Assembly: GCF_024609215.1 (NCBI RefSeq)
Contig: NZ_JANIPD030000012.1
Coordinates: 62,001 to 126,000 of the forward strand
Reading direction: 5' to 3'
Length of the DNA: 64,000 bases
DNA from: Curtanaerobium respiraculi
GTDB lineage: Bacteria; Actinomycetota; Coriobacteriia; Coriobacteriales; Eggerthellaceae
Shown: piece after piece, positions 24,819 to 32,171 of the stretch
Layout: each line of letters starts with the position of its first letter
Numbering within the stretch: the stretch's first letter is position 1
Made by a program: the position numbers and the translations under genes
Notes under the pieces: model-generated
Databases searched by the model: none
The model's input: the letters and a program-made list of their open reading frames with translations, nothing else
Told to the model about the DNA's origin: nothing

Positions 24819-25412
24819 ATGGCAGTGAACAGAACTCCGGTTCTGAAGCGTTGCAGGCAGCTCGGCATCGATCCTGTAGTGCTCGGCTACTCGGGCAAGC
24901 AGTCGAAGCGCCAGCCGAAGCGCCGTCGCAAGGAATCCGAATACGGCTTGCAGCTCCGCGAGAAGCAGAAGGCCAAGTTCATCTACGGCGTCCAGGAGCG
25001 TCAGTTCCGCGGTTACTTCCGCCGCGCCAAGAGCATGCCGGGGATCACGGGTGAGAACCTGATGGCTATCCTCGAGAGCCGCCTGGACAGCATCATCTTC
25101 CGCCTGGGCTTTGCCCGCACCCGCAAAGAGGCGCGTCAAACCGTTACCCACGGCCACATCACCGTGAACGGCAAGCGCGTTGACGTGCCCAGCTACCGCG
25201 TACGCCCCGGCGACCTCATCGCCGTCTCCCCGAAGGCTAAGGACCTGCTTGTGATCAAGAGCGCCCTGGTCTCCAACGAGCGCGTGCAGGTTCCGGCTTG
25301 GCTTGAGGTTGACATCGAGAAGCTTCAGGGCAGCGTGCTGTCCCTCCCGACTCGCGATCAGATCGATTTGGACATCAACGAGCAGCTCATCGTCGAACTT
25401 TACTCCAAGTAA
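24819..25412 (+). CDS. rpsD: Ribosomal protein S4 (uS4)
   Basis: A 197-aa 16S rRNA-binding assembly protein and, in several bacteria, translational autoregulator of this operon. The N-terminus (PVLKRCRQLGIDPVVLGY) lacks the four-Cys zinc motif, so it is the C-minus form. The S4 RNA-binding domain is clear at LESRLDSIIFRLGFARTRKE and VTHGHITVNGKRVDVPSYRV. Spacing to rpsK is 19 nt. Confidence 0.96.
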   Translation: MAVNRTPVLKRCRQLGIDPVVLGYSGKQSKRQPKRRRKESEYGLQLREKQKAKFIYGVQERQFRGYFRRAKSMPGITGENLMAILESRLDSIIFRLGFARTRKEARQTVTHGHITVNGKRVDVPSYRVRPGDLIAVSPKAKDLLVIKSALVSNERVQVPAWLEVDIEKLQGSVLSLPTRDQIDLDINEQLIVELYSK

Positions 25413-25444
25413 ATCTCATCTGCGGACAAGGAGGCTAATACAAT

Positions 25445-26395
25445 ATGACAGAGTTCATGAGGCCTACGATCACCACCGAAGAAGTCAGCGATACCGTTAC
25501 CCGTTTCATCGTCGAACCGCTCGAGCGCGGTTTCGGCAACACGCTGGGCAACTCCATGCGCCGCGTGCTGCTCAATTCGCTCGATGGTGCGGCTGCCACC
25601 GCTATCCAGATCGACGGCGTGCAGCATGAGTTCACCACGGCAGAAGGCGTCATCGAAGATATCACCGATATCGTCCTGAACGTGAAGGGTCTCGTTTTCA
25701 CCCCGTTGAACGACGAGGTGGCCGAGGCGACCGCGCACATCAGCGCGGAGGGCCCCTGCACAGTCACCGGAGCGGACCTCGAGGTTCCCACCGAGTTCAC
25801 TCTGGTGAATCCCGAGCACGTCATCGCGACGGTCGCCGACGGCGGCCAGCTTGACATGGCCGTTCGCATCGGTGTGGGTCGTGGCTACCGCGAGGCGGAC
25901 CTGAATAAGCGATCGGAAGACCCCATCGGCATCATCCACGTCGATTCCCTGTTTTCCCCCGTCAAGCGCGTCGCCCAGCATATCGGCGATACGCGCGTGG
26001 GCCAGAGCACCGATTTCGACAAGCTGGTGCTGGAGGTCGAGACCAACGGCGCCATCTCGGCGACTGACGCGGTGTGCCAGGCCGCCAACATCATCACCCA
26101 GTACATGGGCGCATTCATGTCGCTTGTGGAGACCGACGAGGAAGAGGGCGAGGAAGCTCCTTCCATCTTCGCTCCCGAAGGCGAGGAGACCAATGCCGAA
26201 CTGGATAAGCAGATCGAGGACCTGGACCTTTCGGTTCGCTCCTACAACTGCTTGAAGCGCGCCGGCATTCACAGCGTGCGCCAGCTGGTCGATTACTCGG
26301 AGGCGGACCTGCTGAACATTCGCAACTTCGGTGCGAAGTCCATCGAAGAAGTGAAAGACAAGCTCATTTCGATGGGCCTCAATTTGAAGCAATAG
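25445..26395 (+). CDS. rpoA: RNA polymerase alpha subunit
   Basis: A 316-aa assembly platform of RNA polymerase. The N-terminal domain has LERGFGNTLGNSMRRVLL and HIIHVDS-type dimer motifs. An acidic linker at about residues 235-258 (DEEEGEEAPSIFAPEGEE) joins it to the alpha-CTD with LDLSVRSYNCLKRAGIHSV and LLNIRNFGAKSIEEVKDKL, which contact UP elements and activators. GGAGG lies 10 nt before ATG. Usual place between rpsD and rplQ. Confidence 0.97.
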   Translation: MTEFMRPTITTEEVSDTVTRFIVEPLERGFGNTLGNSMRRVLLNSLDGAAATAIQIDGVQHEFTTAEGVIEDITDIVLNVKGLVFTPLNDEVAEATAHISAEGPCTVTGADLEVPTEFTLVNPEHVIATVADGGQLDMAVRIGVGRGYREADLNKRSEDPIGIIHVDSLFSPVKRVAQHIGDTRVGQSTDFDKLVLEVETNGAISATDAVCQAANIITQYMGAFMSLVETDEEEGEEAPSIFAPEGEETNAELDKQIEDLDLSVRSYNCLKRAGIHSVRQLVDYSEADLLNIRNFGAKSIEEVKDKLISMGLNLKQ

Positions 26396-26407
26396 GAGAA
26401 TAGCCAA

Positions 26408-26965
26408 ATGAGACACTACAAGAAGGGGCGTAAGCTGGGCACCGATGCCAGCCACACCAAGGCCATGCGCCGCAGCCTTGTGCAGGCCCTGTTCACCAAC
26501 GACCGTATCAAGACGATCGACGTGCGCGCGAAGGAGATTCGCCCCGACGTCGACCGCATCATCACCTGGGCTAAGAAGGGTGACCTTCACAGCCGCCGTC
26601 TCGCCATCGCATGGTTGCAGGACAAGGAGCTCGTCCGCGAGGTCTTCGAAAAGGTCGAGCAAGGTTTGTTCCAGGACCGCAACGGCGGATACACGCGCAT
26701 CATGAAGCTCGGCTACCGCAAGGGCGATAACGCCCCCATGGTCATCATGGAGCTTGTGACCGAGCCGGTTCGCAAGAAGGATGCGAAGGTGAACGAGGCC
26801 AAGGCAGAGGCGAAGGCCGAGGCTCCCAAGGCCGAGGAAAAGGTCGAGGAAGCTGCCGAAGGACCTGCTGAGGAAGCCGCTGAGGAGGCGATCGAGGAAG
26901 CCGTCGAGGCCGCCGAAGACGTTTCCGAAGAAGTCGCCGAGGCGGAGGAGAAGAAGGCCGAATAG
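26408..26965 (+). CDS. rplQ: Ribosomal protein L17 (bL17) with acidic C-terminal tail
   Basis: The first ~118 residues are ordinary bL17 (MRHYKKGRKLGTDASHTKAM, NGGYTRIMKLGYRKGDNAPM). They are followed by about 65 residues that are almost only Glu, Ala, Lys, Val and Pro (EAKAEAKAEAPKAEEKVEE and on), ending KKAE. The tail is highly acidic and repetitive in a GAG/GCC-type codon pattern. Extended L17 tails occur in actinobacteria; their role is unknown. It is the last gene of the operon, followed by a strong terminator. Confidence 0.95.
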   Translation: MRHYKKGRKLGTDASHTKAMRRSLVQALFTNDRIKTIDVRAKEIRPDVDRIITWAKKGDLHSRRLAIAWLQDKELVREVFEKVEQGLFQDRNGGYTRIMKLGYRKGDNAPMVIMELVTEPVRKKDAKVNEAKAEAKAEAPKAEEKVEEAAEGPAEEAAEEAIEEAVEAAEDVSEEVAEAEEKKAE

Positions 26966-27015
26966 ACTCCGCAATCAGATGCGGTAAAGATTTAAGGATG
27001 CATGGGTATCCTGCC

Positions 27016-27060
27016 AAGGGGCGTTGACGCAGGTCAATGCCCCTTATATATTCTTTCTGC
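27016..27060 (+). terminator. Terminator of the ribosomal-protein operon
   Basis: A 13-bp stem (27016-27028 with 27033-27045, one G-U pair), a GCAG loop and an AT-rich tail with TTCTTT. It separates the operon from the convergent glycosyltransferase gene. Confidence 0.85.
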
Positions 27061-27065
27061 CGCCG

Positions 27066-28322
27066 TTATACCGATGCCCGTGTTGCGGCCGACTCCGCAA
27101 GGTGATCCATTATCTTCGACCAGGCATGGCGCGCCATCGTGAAATCGGAATAGTGCTTCGCCACGTTCCTGTCGAACCTGTTCAATTCTGGGAGGATGTT
27201 GAGGAACTTCGGCTGGTCGAAGTAGCCGGCGATCTTAGGCAGAACCTCTTCCAGCTGCCTGCGGATCGTCGCTATCCTCTCACCGTATTCATCGGGCTGG
27301 GTGATGTAGAGGAACAATGGCTTGTACCTGATCCAGCCGATGCAGGCTTGATAGAAGCGCTCCACGATCTTCGGGTTGTCCGCTTTCAGGCATTTCAGCT
27401 TCGTCGGGAGCACGCCTTCCAGCAGATGGTTATACGATGCGAATCCATCATGGAAGGTATAGCAAGGCACCTTCACGACCTTTCGCTCATGTAGGCAGGT
27501 GCCGAGGAAGGTGTCCTCGCCGCGTGCCCCGGGCGGATTGTAAAAGGGGAGCAGCCTGCGGGGGTCGGTGAGGTTTATGCCGAGGTTCGACCCCGAGATG
27601 AATTTGGAGTTGTTGATCTCGGGGACCTCGTCTTCGACCAATATCGTTTTGTCCGCATAGGTCACGCCACCGTCCTCCATCACATTCCTTATCTTGTCCC
27701 AGTTCACGATGTCGTTGCTTATGGCCTCGATGAACGAGCGAAAATCCCGCTCGGTCATCGTATCGTCATACTCCACGTAAGGTATGGGGGATATGTACCC
27801 GCAGTGGTGCCCGTTGGTGTAATCTGCCCCCTCGAGATTGCGTATATGGCTTTCCAGCACATGCTGCCCGCTCCACACAGCGCTCTTCATGCCGCGCGTG
27901 ACCGCAAGCGGGTATTCGTCATCGTCGAGAAAAATCAGGTAATCCATGCCGTTCTTCACGGCGGCGTAGATCGCCGCATTGCGCTGGGCGGCATATCCTT
28001 TTGCGAAGATCCCGGCAGACTCTGCGCTGCCTATGATCCCCTTCTCGATAAGCTTCTCGGATTCCCGTTCGATGCTCTCCCTCGAGATGAAGAATTTTCC
28101 ATCGATGTCTTCGTCGATCTTGGGGTTGAGGTTGACGAAGTCGCCGCGCTTGGCGTTCCTGTATGTCGTGTCGTATGCGACGAAGAGGTTCAAGGAGACG
28201 TTCTCGTCTTCCGTCAAACCCGATTCTTTCCAGTTGTACACGTAGCTCTTCAAGGTCTTCCGGAAGCTCTTTCTACCAGTCGCGAATCCGATTCCCAATT
28301 TGATGGCTTTCTTCCGGTCCAT
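27066..28322 (-). CDS. Glycosyltransferase-like protein (GT-A type, DDD motif)
   Basis: A 418-aa soluble protein with GTA-fold features: LNLFVAYDTTYRNAKRGDF near the N-terminus, AAQRNAAIYAAVKNGMDYLI then FLDDDEYPLA (about residues 143-152, nucleotide-sugar/metal site), a substrate loop GSNLGINLTDP, and GARGEDTFLGTCLHERK (about 290). The family was not recognised precisely, so donor and acceptor are unknown. The start MDRKKAIKLG has AGGAGG 5 nt upstream. It is transcribed from a repeat-filled region and convergent with rplQ. It may belong with the polysaccharide island although on the other strand. Confidence 0.65.
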   Translation of the reverse strand: MDRKKAIKLGIGFATGRKSFRKTLKSYVYNWKESGLTEDENVSLNLFVAYDTTYRNAKRGDFVNLNPKIDEDIDGKFFISRESIERESEKLIEKGIIGSAESAGIFAKGYAAQRNAAIYAAVKNGMDYLIFLDDDEYPLAVTRGMKSAVWSGQHVLESHIRNLEGADYTNGHHCGYISPIPYVEYDDTMTERDFRSFIEAISNDIVNWDKIRNVMEDGGVTYADKTILVEDEVPEINNSKFISGSNLGINLTDPRRLLPFYNPPGARGEDTFLGTCLHERKVVKVPCYTFHDGFASYNHLLEGVLPTKLKCLKADNPKIVERFYQACIGWIRYKPLFLYITQPDEYGERIATIRRQLEEVLPKIAGYFDQPKFLNILPELNRFDRNVAKHYSDFTMARHAWSKIMDHLAESAATRASV

Positions 28323-28350
28323 GATTGCCTCCTTCGGGCGCGCGGAATGC

Positions 28351-28515
28351 GACAGCCAACCGCACCCCCCACCGTATGTGTGACAGCCAACGTGTGACAG
28401 CCAACCGGTGACAGCCAACCGTATTGTTTGTCACGCGATTCCGTGTGACAAACAATACGGTTGGCTGTCACCGGTTGGCTGGCCGTCATCGCTCGTCACC
28501 CGGTTGCCCGTCACC
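28351..28515. repeat. Cluster of short repeats containing a 37-bp perfect inverted repeat
   Basis: GACAGCCAAC occurs at 28351, 28382, 28396 and 28410. The last copies merge into a perfect inverted repeat with 37-bp arms, 28398-28434 and 28445-28481, around a 10-nt loop. The arms contain GTGACAAACAATACGG and GGTTGGCTGTCAC. Related half-units (GTCACCCGGTTGCCCGTCAC) continue to 28515. It lies directly upstream of the minus-strand glycosyltransferase gene, so its RNA would form a very stable 5'-leader hairpin there. Confidence 0.85.
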
Positions 28516-28558
28516 TTTTGGAGATGCTTGCCTAGTGGCAGGGGCGTTTGCGCGCCGA

Positions 28559-28651
28559 CATCTTCTGCGACGATTTGCCTTACCGTTGACTTTACACCGG
28601 GGTTGGCTTCGCTATCCGATTCACGTTGCATAACTCGTATCGCAGAAGATG
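28559..28651. repeat. 12-bp perfect inverted repeat flanking 69 bp
   Basis: CATCTTCTGCGA (28559-28570) and TCGCAGAAGATG (28640-28651) are exact complements. The enclosed DNA has no open frame of note and carries TTGACT at about 28587. It could be the ends of a short mobile or structured element. Only one copy is seen. Confidence 0.4.
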
Positions 28652-28840
28652 CGGTATCCTGACGTATCCCGACGGATGCGAATGCCGATGATTACCCAGG
28701 GGCTATCCTTCCGCTGTCCCTTCGGTCATGCCGCTTATTCCAACGCCATCAGATAATTATAACCGTTCGCCTTCAAATCGGCGACCAGCCTTTCAGCGGA
28801 TCGCTTGGTGGTCCCAAGCAGCCAGTCGTTCCGGCGATAC

Positions 28841-28867
28841 GTGGCAAACAATACGGTTGCCTGCCAC
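28841..28867 (+). repeat. Hairpin repeat copy 2 (variant stem)
   Basis: A 27-bp unit with stem GTGGCA/TGCCAC around AACAATACGGTTGCC. Relative to the 28445 copy (stem GTGACA/TGTCAC), an A-to-G change on one side is matched by T-to-C on the other. The core ACAATACGGTTG is unchanged. Confidence 0.7.
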
Positions 28868-28998
28868 GGGTGCTACCGCAGCACGAGATTGAAGGCATTC
28901 AGAGAGGATGGAAAGGTCGTTTACGATACCATCGACGGAAGAGGGGCGCGCCTCGGATTGGCTGCCTAGGGGTACGAAAAATCGTCCGCATCCCCCAT

Positions 28999-29025
28999 GT
29001 GACAAACAATACGGTTGGCCGTCAC
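28999..29025 (+). repeat. Hairpin repeat copy 3
   Basis: A 27-bp unit, stem GTGAC/GTCAC around the same AAACAATACGGTTGG core, in the same orientation as the copies at 28445 and 28841. The whole stretch 28323-29207 has no gene I can support; these repeats are its main content. Confidence 0.7.
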
Positions 29026-29207
29026 AGGTTGGGCGTCAGACTCGGGTGTGTATCTCGGGCATCGCTGTCAAGCGTTCGTGGGTGCCAACGACCTCATTCT
29101 GAACAATTCTGAAGAACGTCCGAACCGCCTTTCGGGAACGCGGGCCGATGCTCTATAGTCGCAGTGTCCAGTATCCTTCCAGGGGAAGAGAAGGGGATGG
29201 CGCGGAC

Positions 29208-29921
29208 ATGCCGGCAGCAGCTCGCATCCTCATAGCAGACGATGACCCGCAGATTCGCGAAGTCGTGTCCGTGCTGCTCGGGGCGGACGGCTACACGGTG
29301 GAGCCTGCCGAAAGCGGCGAGCTCGCCGTCGCCCTTGTGCAGGCCGAAGACCCCGCGCCCTTCGACCTGATCATACTCGACGTCCTCATGCCCGGCATGT
29401 CGGGGTTCGAGGCTTGCGAGGAGATACGCCGCACGAGCATGGCCCCGGTGCTGTTCCTCACGGCGAAATCCCGCGAGGTCGACAAGGTACGCGGCCTCAT
29501 GGCGGGCGGGGATGATTACCTGTCCAAGCCCTTCTCCTTCGCAGAGCTCCGCGCCCGCATACGCGCGATGCTGCGACGGTACCGGAAGTATGGCGGCGCC
29601 AGCTCGGCAGAGACGGTGCCGCCCGTGATCAACGTGGGCGACATCGAGATAGACGAGCGTCGCCGCGCCGTCACGCGCGCGGGAGTCCCAGTCGACCTCA
29701 CCGATGTCGAGTATTCCGTGCTGGCCATGCTGGCAGAGCGTCGGGGCAGCGTGCTCACCGCGCGGCAGATATACGAGAGCGTGTGGGATGACCTGTATCT
29801 CCCGCAGTCGGGGAACACCGTGTCGGTGCATATCAGGAACCTGCGGAAAAAACTCGAAGACGACCCGAAGAACCCCCGTTACGTGCGCACGGTATGGGGT
29901 CGTGGCTATACGGTCGGGTAG
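29208..29921 (+). CDS. OmpR/PhoB-family response regulator
   Basis: A 237-aa regulator: receiver domain ARILIADDDPQIREV, phosphoacceptor Asp in LIILDVLMPGMSGFEA (about residue 56) and Lys in DDYLSKPFSFAELRAR (about 105). The winged helix has VDLTDVEYSVLAMLAERRGS and SGNTVSVHIRNLRKKLEDDP with VRTVWGRGYTVG at the end. Most similar in architecture to VanR-type regulators. The start MPAAARILIADDD was chosen over an upstream Met that adds a non-homologous leader. It is followed after 5 nt by its kinase and then by the sugar genes, so it probably controls the surface-glycan operon. Confidence 0.88.
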   Translation: MPAAARILIADDDPQIREVVSVLLGADGYTVEPAESGELAVALVQAEDPAPFDLIILDVLMPGMSGFEACEEIRRTSMAPVLFLTAKSREVDKVRGLMAGGDDYLSKPFSFAELRARIRAMLRRYRKYGGASSAETVPPVINVGDIEIDERRRAVTRAGVPVDLTDVEYSVLAMLAERRGSVLTARQIYESVWDDLYLPQSGNTVSVHIRNLRKKLEDDPKNPRYVRTVWGRGYTVG

Positions 29922-29926
29922 CCCTC

Positions 29927-31378
29927 ATGGGCAGGGGCGGGTGCATCTTCACGACAAGGGCACGCCGGTCATCGGGCGAGCCGGGCGTGTGCCTGCGCGC
30001 CTTGCGCATCCGTTGGTGCGACGGGGGCGTCAACAGGCTGGGGATCCGGCTGTTCGTGTACACGATCGCTGCCCTGTTCCTGGGCATCGCCGTGTTCGCC
30101 GTTACGCAGCTGGGGGCGAATTCCTTCATCGATGCCTATCTGACGGGCGGAAACGTGCGCGAGCAGCGCCTCGAGAGCATGGCGGGCTCGCTGCAGGAAT
30201 ACGTGTCGGCGAACGGCGTGAGCCACAATGACAAGGCGGCGCTCGACGATTGGGTTCACCAGCAGCAGTTCGTCCTTCTGCAGGTCTACAGCGATGGCAT
30301 GGTGACGTACGACTCCAGCATGGACGTCGACCTGTCCGCTCTGAACATTCGCGGCGGCGACTCGATGCAGTGGCAGAAGACATACGATATAGGCTTCGCG
30401 GATGGGCGGGGCGAGGCAATGTTCTACGAGTACTTCAACGTGCGGGACAAGTACGTGGGAATCGCCCTCTCGGCGCTGTTGGGCATCGCGGCGTTCGTCA
30501 TCGCGTTCCTCCTGTTCGTCCGCCGTATCACCCGCTACATCACCCAGCTGGGCGAGGAGTTGCGCATCCTCGAGGGCGGCGACCTGGAGCACGAGATACC
30601 CGTGCGCGGATCCGACGAGCTGGGGGATCTGGCGCAGAGCATCGACGACATGCGCCGGGGCATGCTCGAGCGACAGAGAGATGACGACCGCGTGCGCGAG
30701 CAAAGCTACGAGCTGGTCACGGCCATGTCGCACGACCTGCGCTCCCCGCTCACGGCGCTCATCGGGTACCTGGATATCCTGTCTCTGGACACGGCGGGAC
30801 TCGAGATCGACCGGGACCGGTACCTGCGTGACAGTCGCATGAAAGCCTATCAGATCAAGGACATTTCCGACGAGCTCTTCGACTACTTCCTGTCGTTCGA
30901 CAAGAGCACGCGCACCCACGAGCCCGAGACGTGCCGAGGTGACGAGCTGTTCCAGCAGGCGGTCGAGCCGGGCCTCTTCGAGTTGGAGTCGGCCGGCTTC
31001 ACGGTGGTCGAATCGGGGGGAGAGGTCCTGGCGTCCTCGCTCGTCAGGGTCGACCGCATGCTCGCGCAGCGCGGCTTCGACAACATCTTCTCGAACATCG
31101 TGCGCCATGCGGACGCATCGGATCCGGTGCGGGTGTCGTATGCACGCGAGGGAGGCGACCTGCTCGTAAGGTTCGAGAACACCATGGTTCCCCGGCCCGG
31201 AGACGACGGGCCCGATGCCGCGCCCGAGGCAGGCGTGGGCCTGAGGGCGGCCCGGCACGCGTTCGAAGCATGCGGATGGCGGTTCTCGCATCGTGCGGCT
31301 GGCAACACCTTCGTCGTGGAGCTGCGCTGCGTGGCGGGGCAGGGGCAGGACGCGCCGCTGCATACGGGGAGGACGTGA
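29927..31378 (+). CDS. Membrane histidine kinase (VanS-like)
   Basis: A 483-aa kinase: TM1 about residues 39-60 (LFVYTIAALFLGIAVFAV), an extracytoplasmic domain to about 180, TM2 (ALSALLGIAAFVIAFLLFV), HAMP, H-box TAMSHDLRSPLTALIGYLDI (about 275) and an ATPase domain with NIFSNIVRHAD and GVGLRAARHAFEACG. The G1 box is unusual, reading FENTM instead of DxGxG, as in some VanS-like kinases. The stop is only 3 nt before the rfbF start, so it is transcribed with the sugar pathway. Confidence 0.85.
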   Translation: MGRGGCIFTTRARRSSGEPGVCLRALRIRWCDGGVNRLGIRLFVYTIAALFLGIAVFAVTQLGANSFIDAYLTGGNVREQRLESMAGSLQEYVSANGVSHNDKAALDDWVHQQQFVLLQVYSDGMVTYDSSMDVDLSALNIRGGDSMQWQKTYDIGFADGRGEAMFYEYFNVRDKYVGIALSALLGIAAFVIAFLLFVRRITRYITQLGEELRILEGGDLEHEIPVRGSDELGDLAQSIDDMRRGMLERQRDDDRVREQSYELVTAMSHDLRSPLTALIGYLDILSLDTAGLEIDRDRYLRDSRMKAYQIKDISDELFDYFLSFDKSTRTHEPETCRGDELFQQAVEPGLFELESAGFTVVESGGEVLASSLVRVDRMLAQRGFDNIFSNIVRHADASDPVRVSYAREGGDLLVRFENTMVPRPGDDGPDAAPEAGVGLRAARHAFEACGWRFSHRAAGNTFVVELRCVAGQGQDAPLHTGRT

Positions 31379-31381
31379 GAT

Positions 31382-32154
31382 ATGAAGACGGTGATTCTCG
31401 CCGGCGGATTCGGCACCCGCATATCCGAAGAGAGCCACCTGAAGCCCAAGCCGATGGTAGAGATCTGCGGCATGCCGATTCTCTGGCACATCATGAAGGT
31501 GTTCACACGCAGGGCTTCGACGAGTTCGTCATCTGCGCGGGCTATCGGCAGGAAGTCATCAAGGATTGGTTCGCGAACTACCGTCTGCACAATTCGAACG
31601 TGACGTTCGATTTCTCCAACGGCGGGGACGTGCGTATCCACTCCGATTCGTCGGAGCACTGGAAGGTGAGCGTTGTCGACACGGGGTACGGCACTATGAC
31701 GGGTGGGCGCATCAAGCGCATCATGCCCTATGTGGGCGACGAGCCGTTTTTCATGACCTATGGGGACGGTCTTGCCGACATCGACCTGCACGGGCTGTGC
31801 GAGTTCCACCGCAAGAGGGGGAGTATCGCCACGGTCACGGGTGTGTGCCCGACGCAGCGTTTCGGCGTCCTGGAGGTGGGGCGCGATGGCATGGTCAACG
31901 AGTTCCGCGAGAAGAGAGAAAGCGATGGCAACGTGGTGAACGGGGGCTTCATGCTTCTGGAATCCCAGGTGTTCGATTATATCGCAGGAGATGACACGGT
32001 GTTCGAGAACGACTCCCTCGCGCGGCTCGCGCAGGCGGGCCAGCTGAACTGCTATCGGCATGAGGGGTTCTGGCAATGCATGGACACCCAACGCGAGAAG
32101 CGCCTTCTCGAGGGGCTGTGGAGTTCGGGGAGGGCGCCGTGGAAGATATGGTAG
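31382..32154 (+). pseudogene. rfbF: Glucose-1-phosphate cytidylyltransferase, frameshifted
   Basis: Makes CDP-glucose, the first step toward CDP-3,6-dideoxyhexoses. Codons 1-41 give [20 protein letters not shown]...LWHIMKVF in one frame. The rest ([19 protein letters not shown] to the end) is in the -1 frame from about 31505. Restoring one C after GTG TTC (giving TTC CAC ACG CAG) rejoins the family sequence without gap or overlap, so the lesion is a 1-bp deletion or a sequencing error. No slippery heptamer is present, which argues against programmed frameshifting. If real, the strain needs CDP-glucose from elsewhere or has lost the sugar. Confidence 0.85.
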
Positions 32155-32171
32155 GCATTCGGGAGGGGAGC

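Noticed and set aside
28735-28835. Minus-strand peptide ending ...SAERLVADLKANGYNYLMALE
   Set aside because: It looks protein-like, but has no start, no ribosome site and no recognisable family, so it may be a gene remnant and could not be supported.
28345-29025. CRISPR array
   Set aside because: Repeats are short, irregularly spaced, in both orientations and partly overlapping. There are no uniform spacers and no cas genes.
31382-32154. Programmed -1 frameshifting in rfbF
   Set aside because: No X-XXY-YYZ heptamer or downstream pseudoknot is apparent at the junction, and family members are made without recoding. A 1-bp deletion explains it better.
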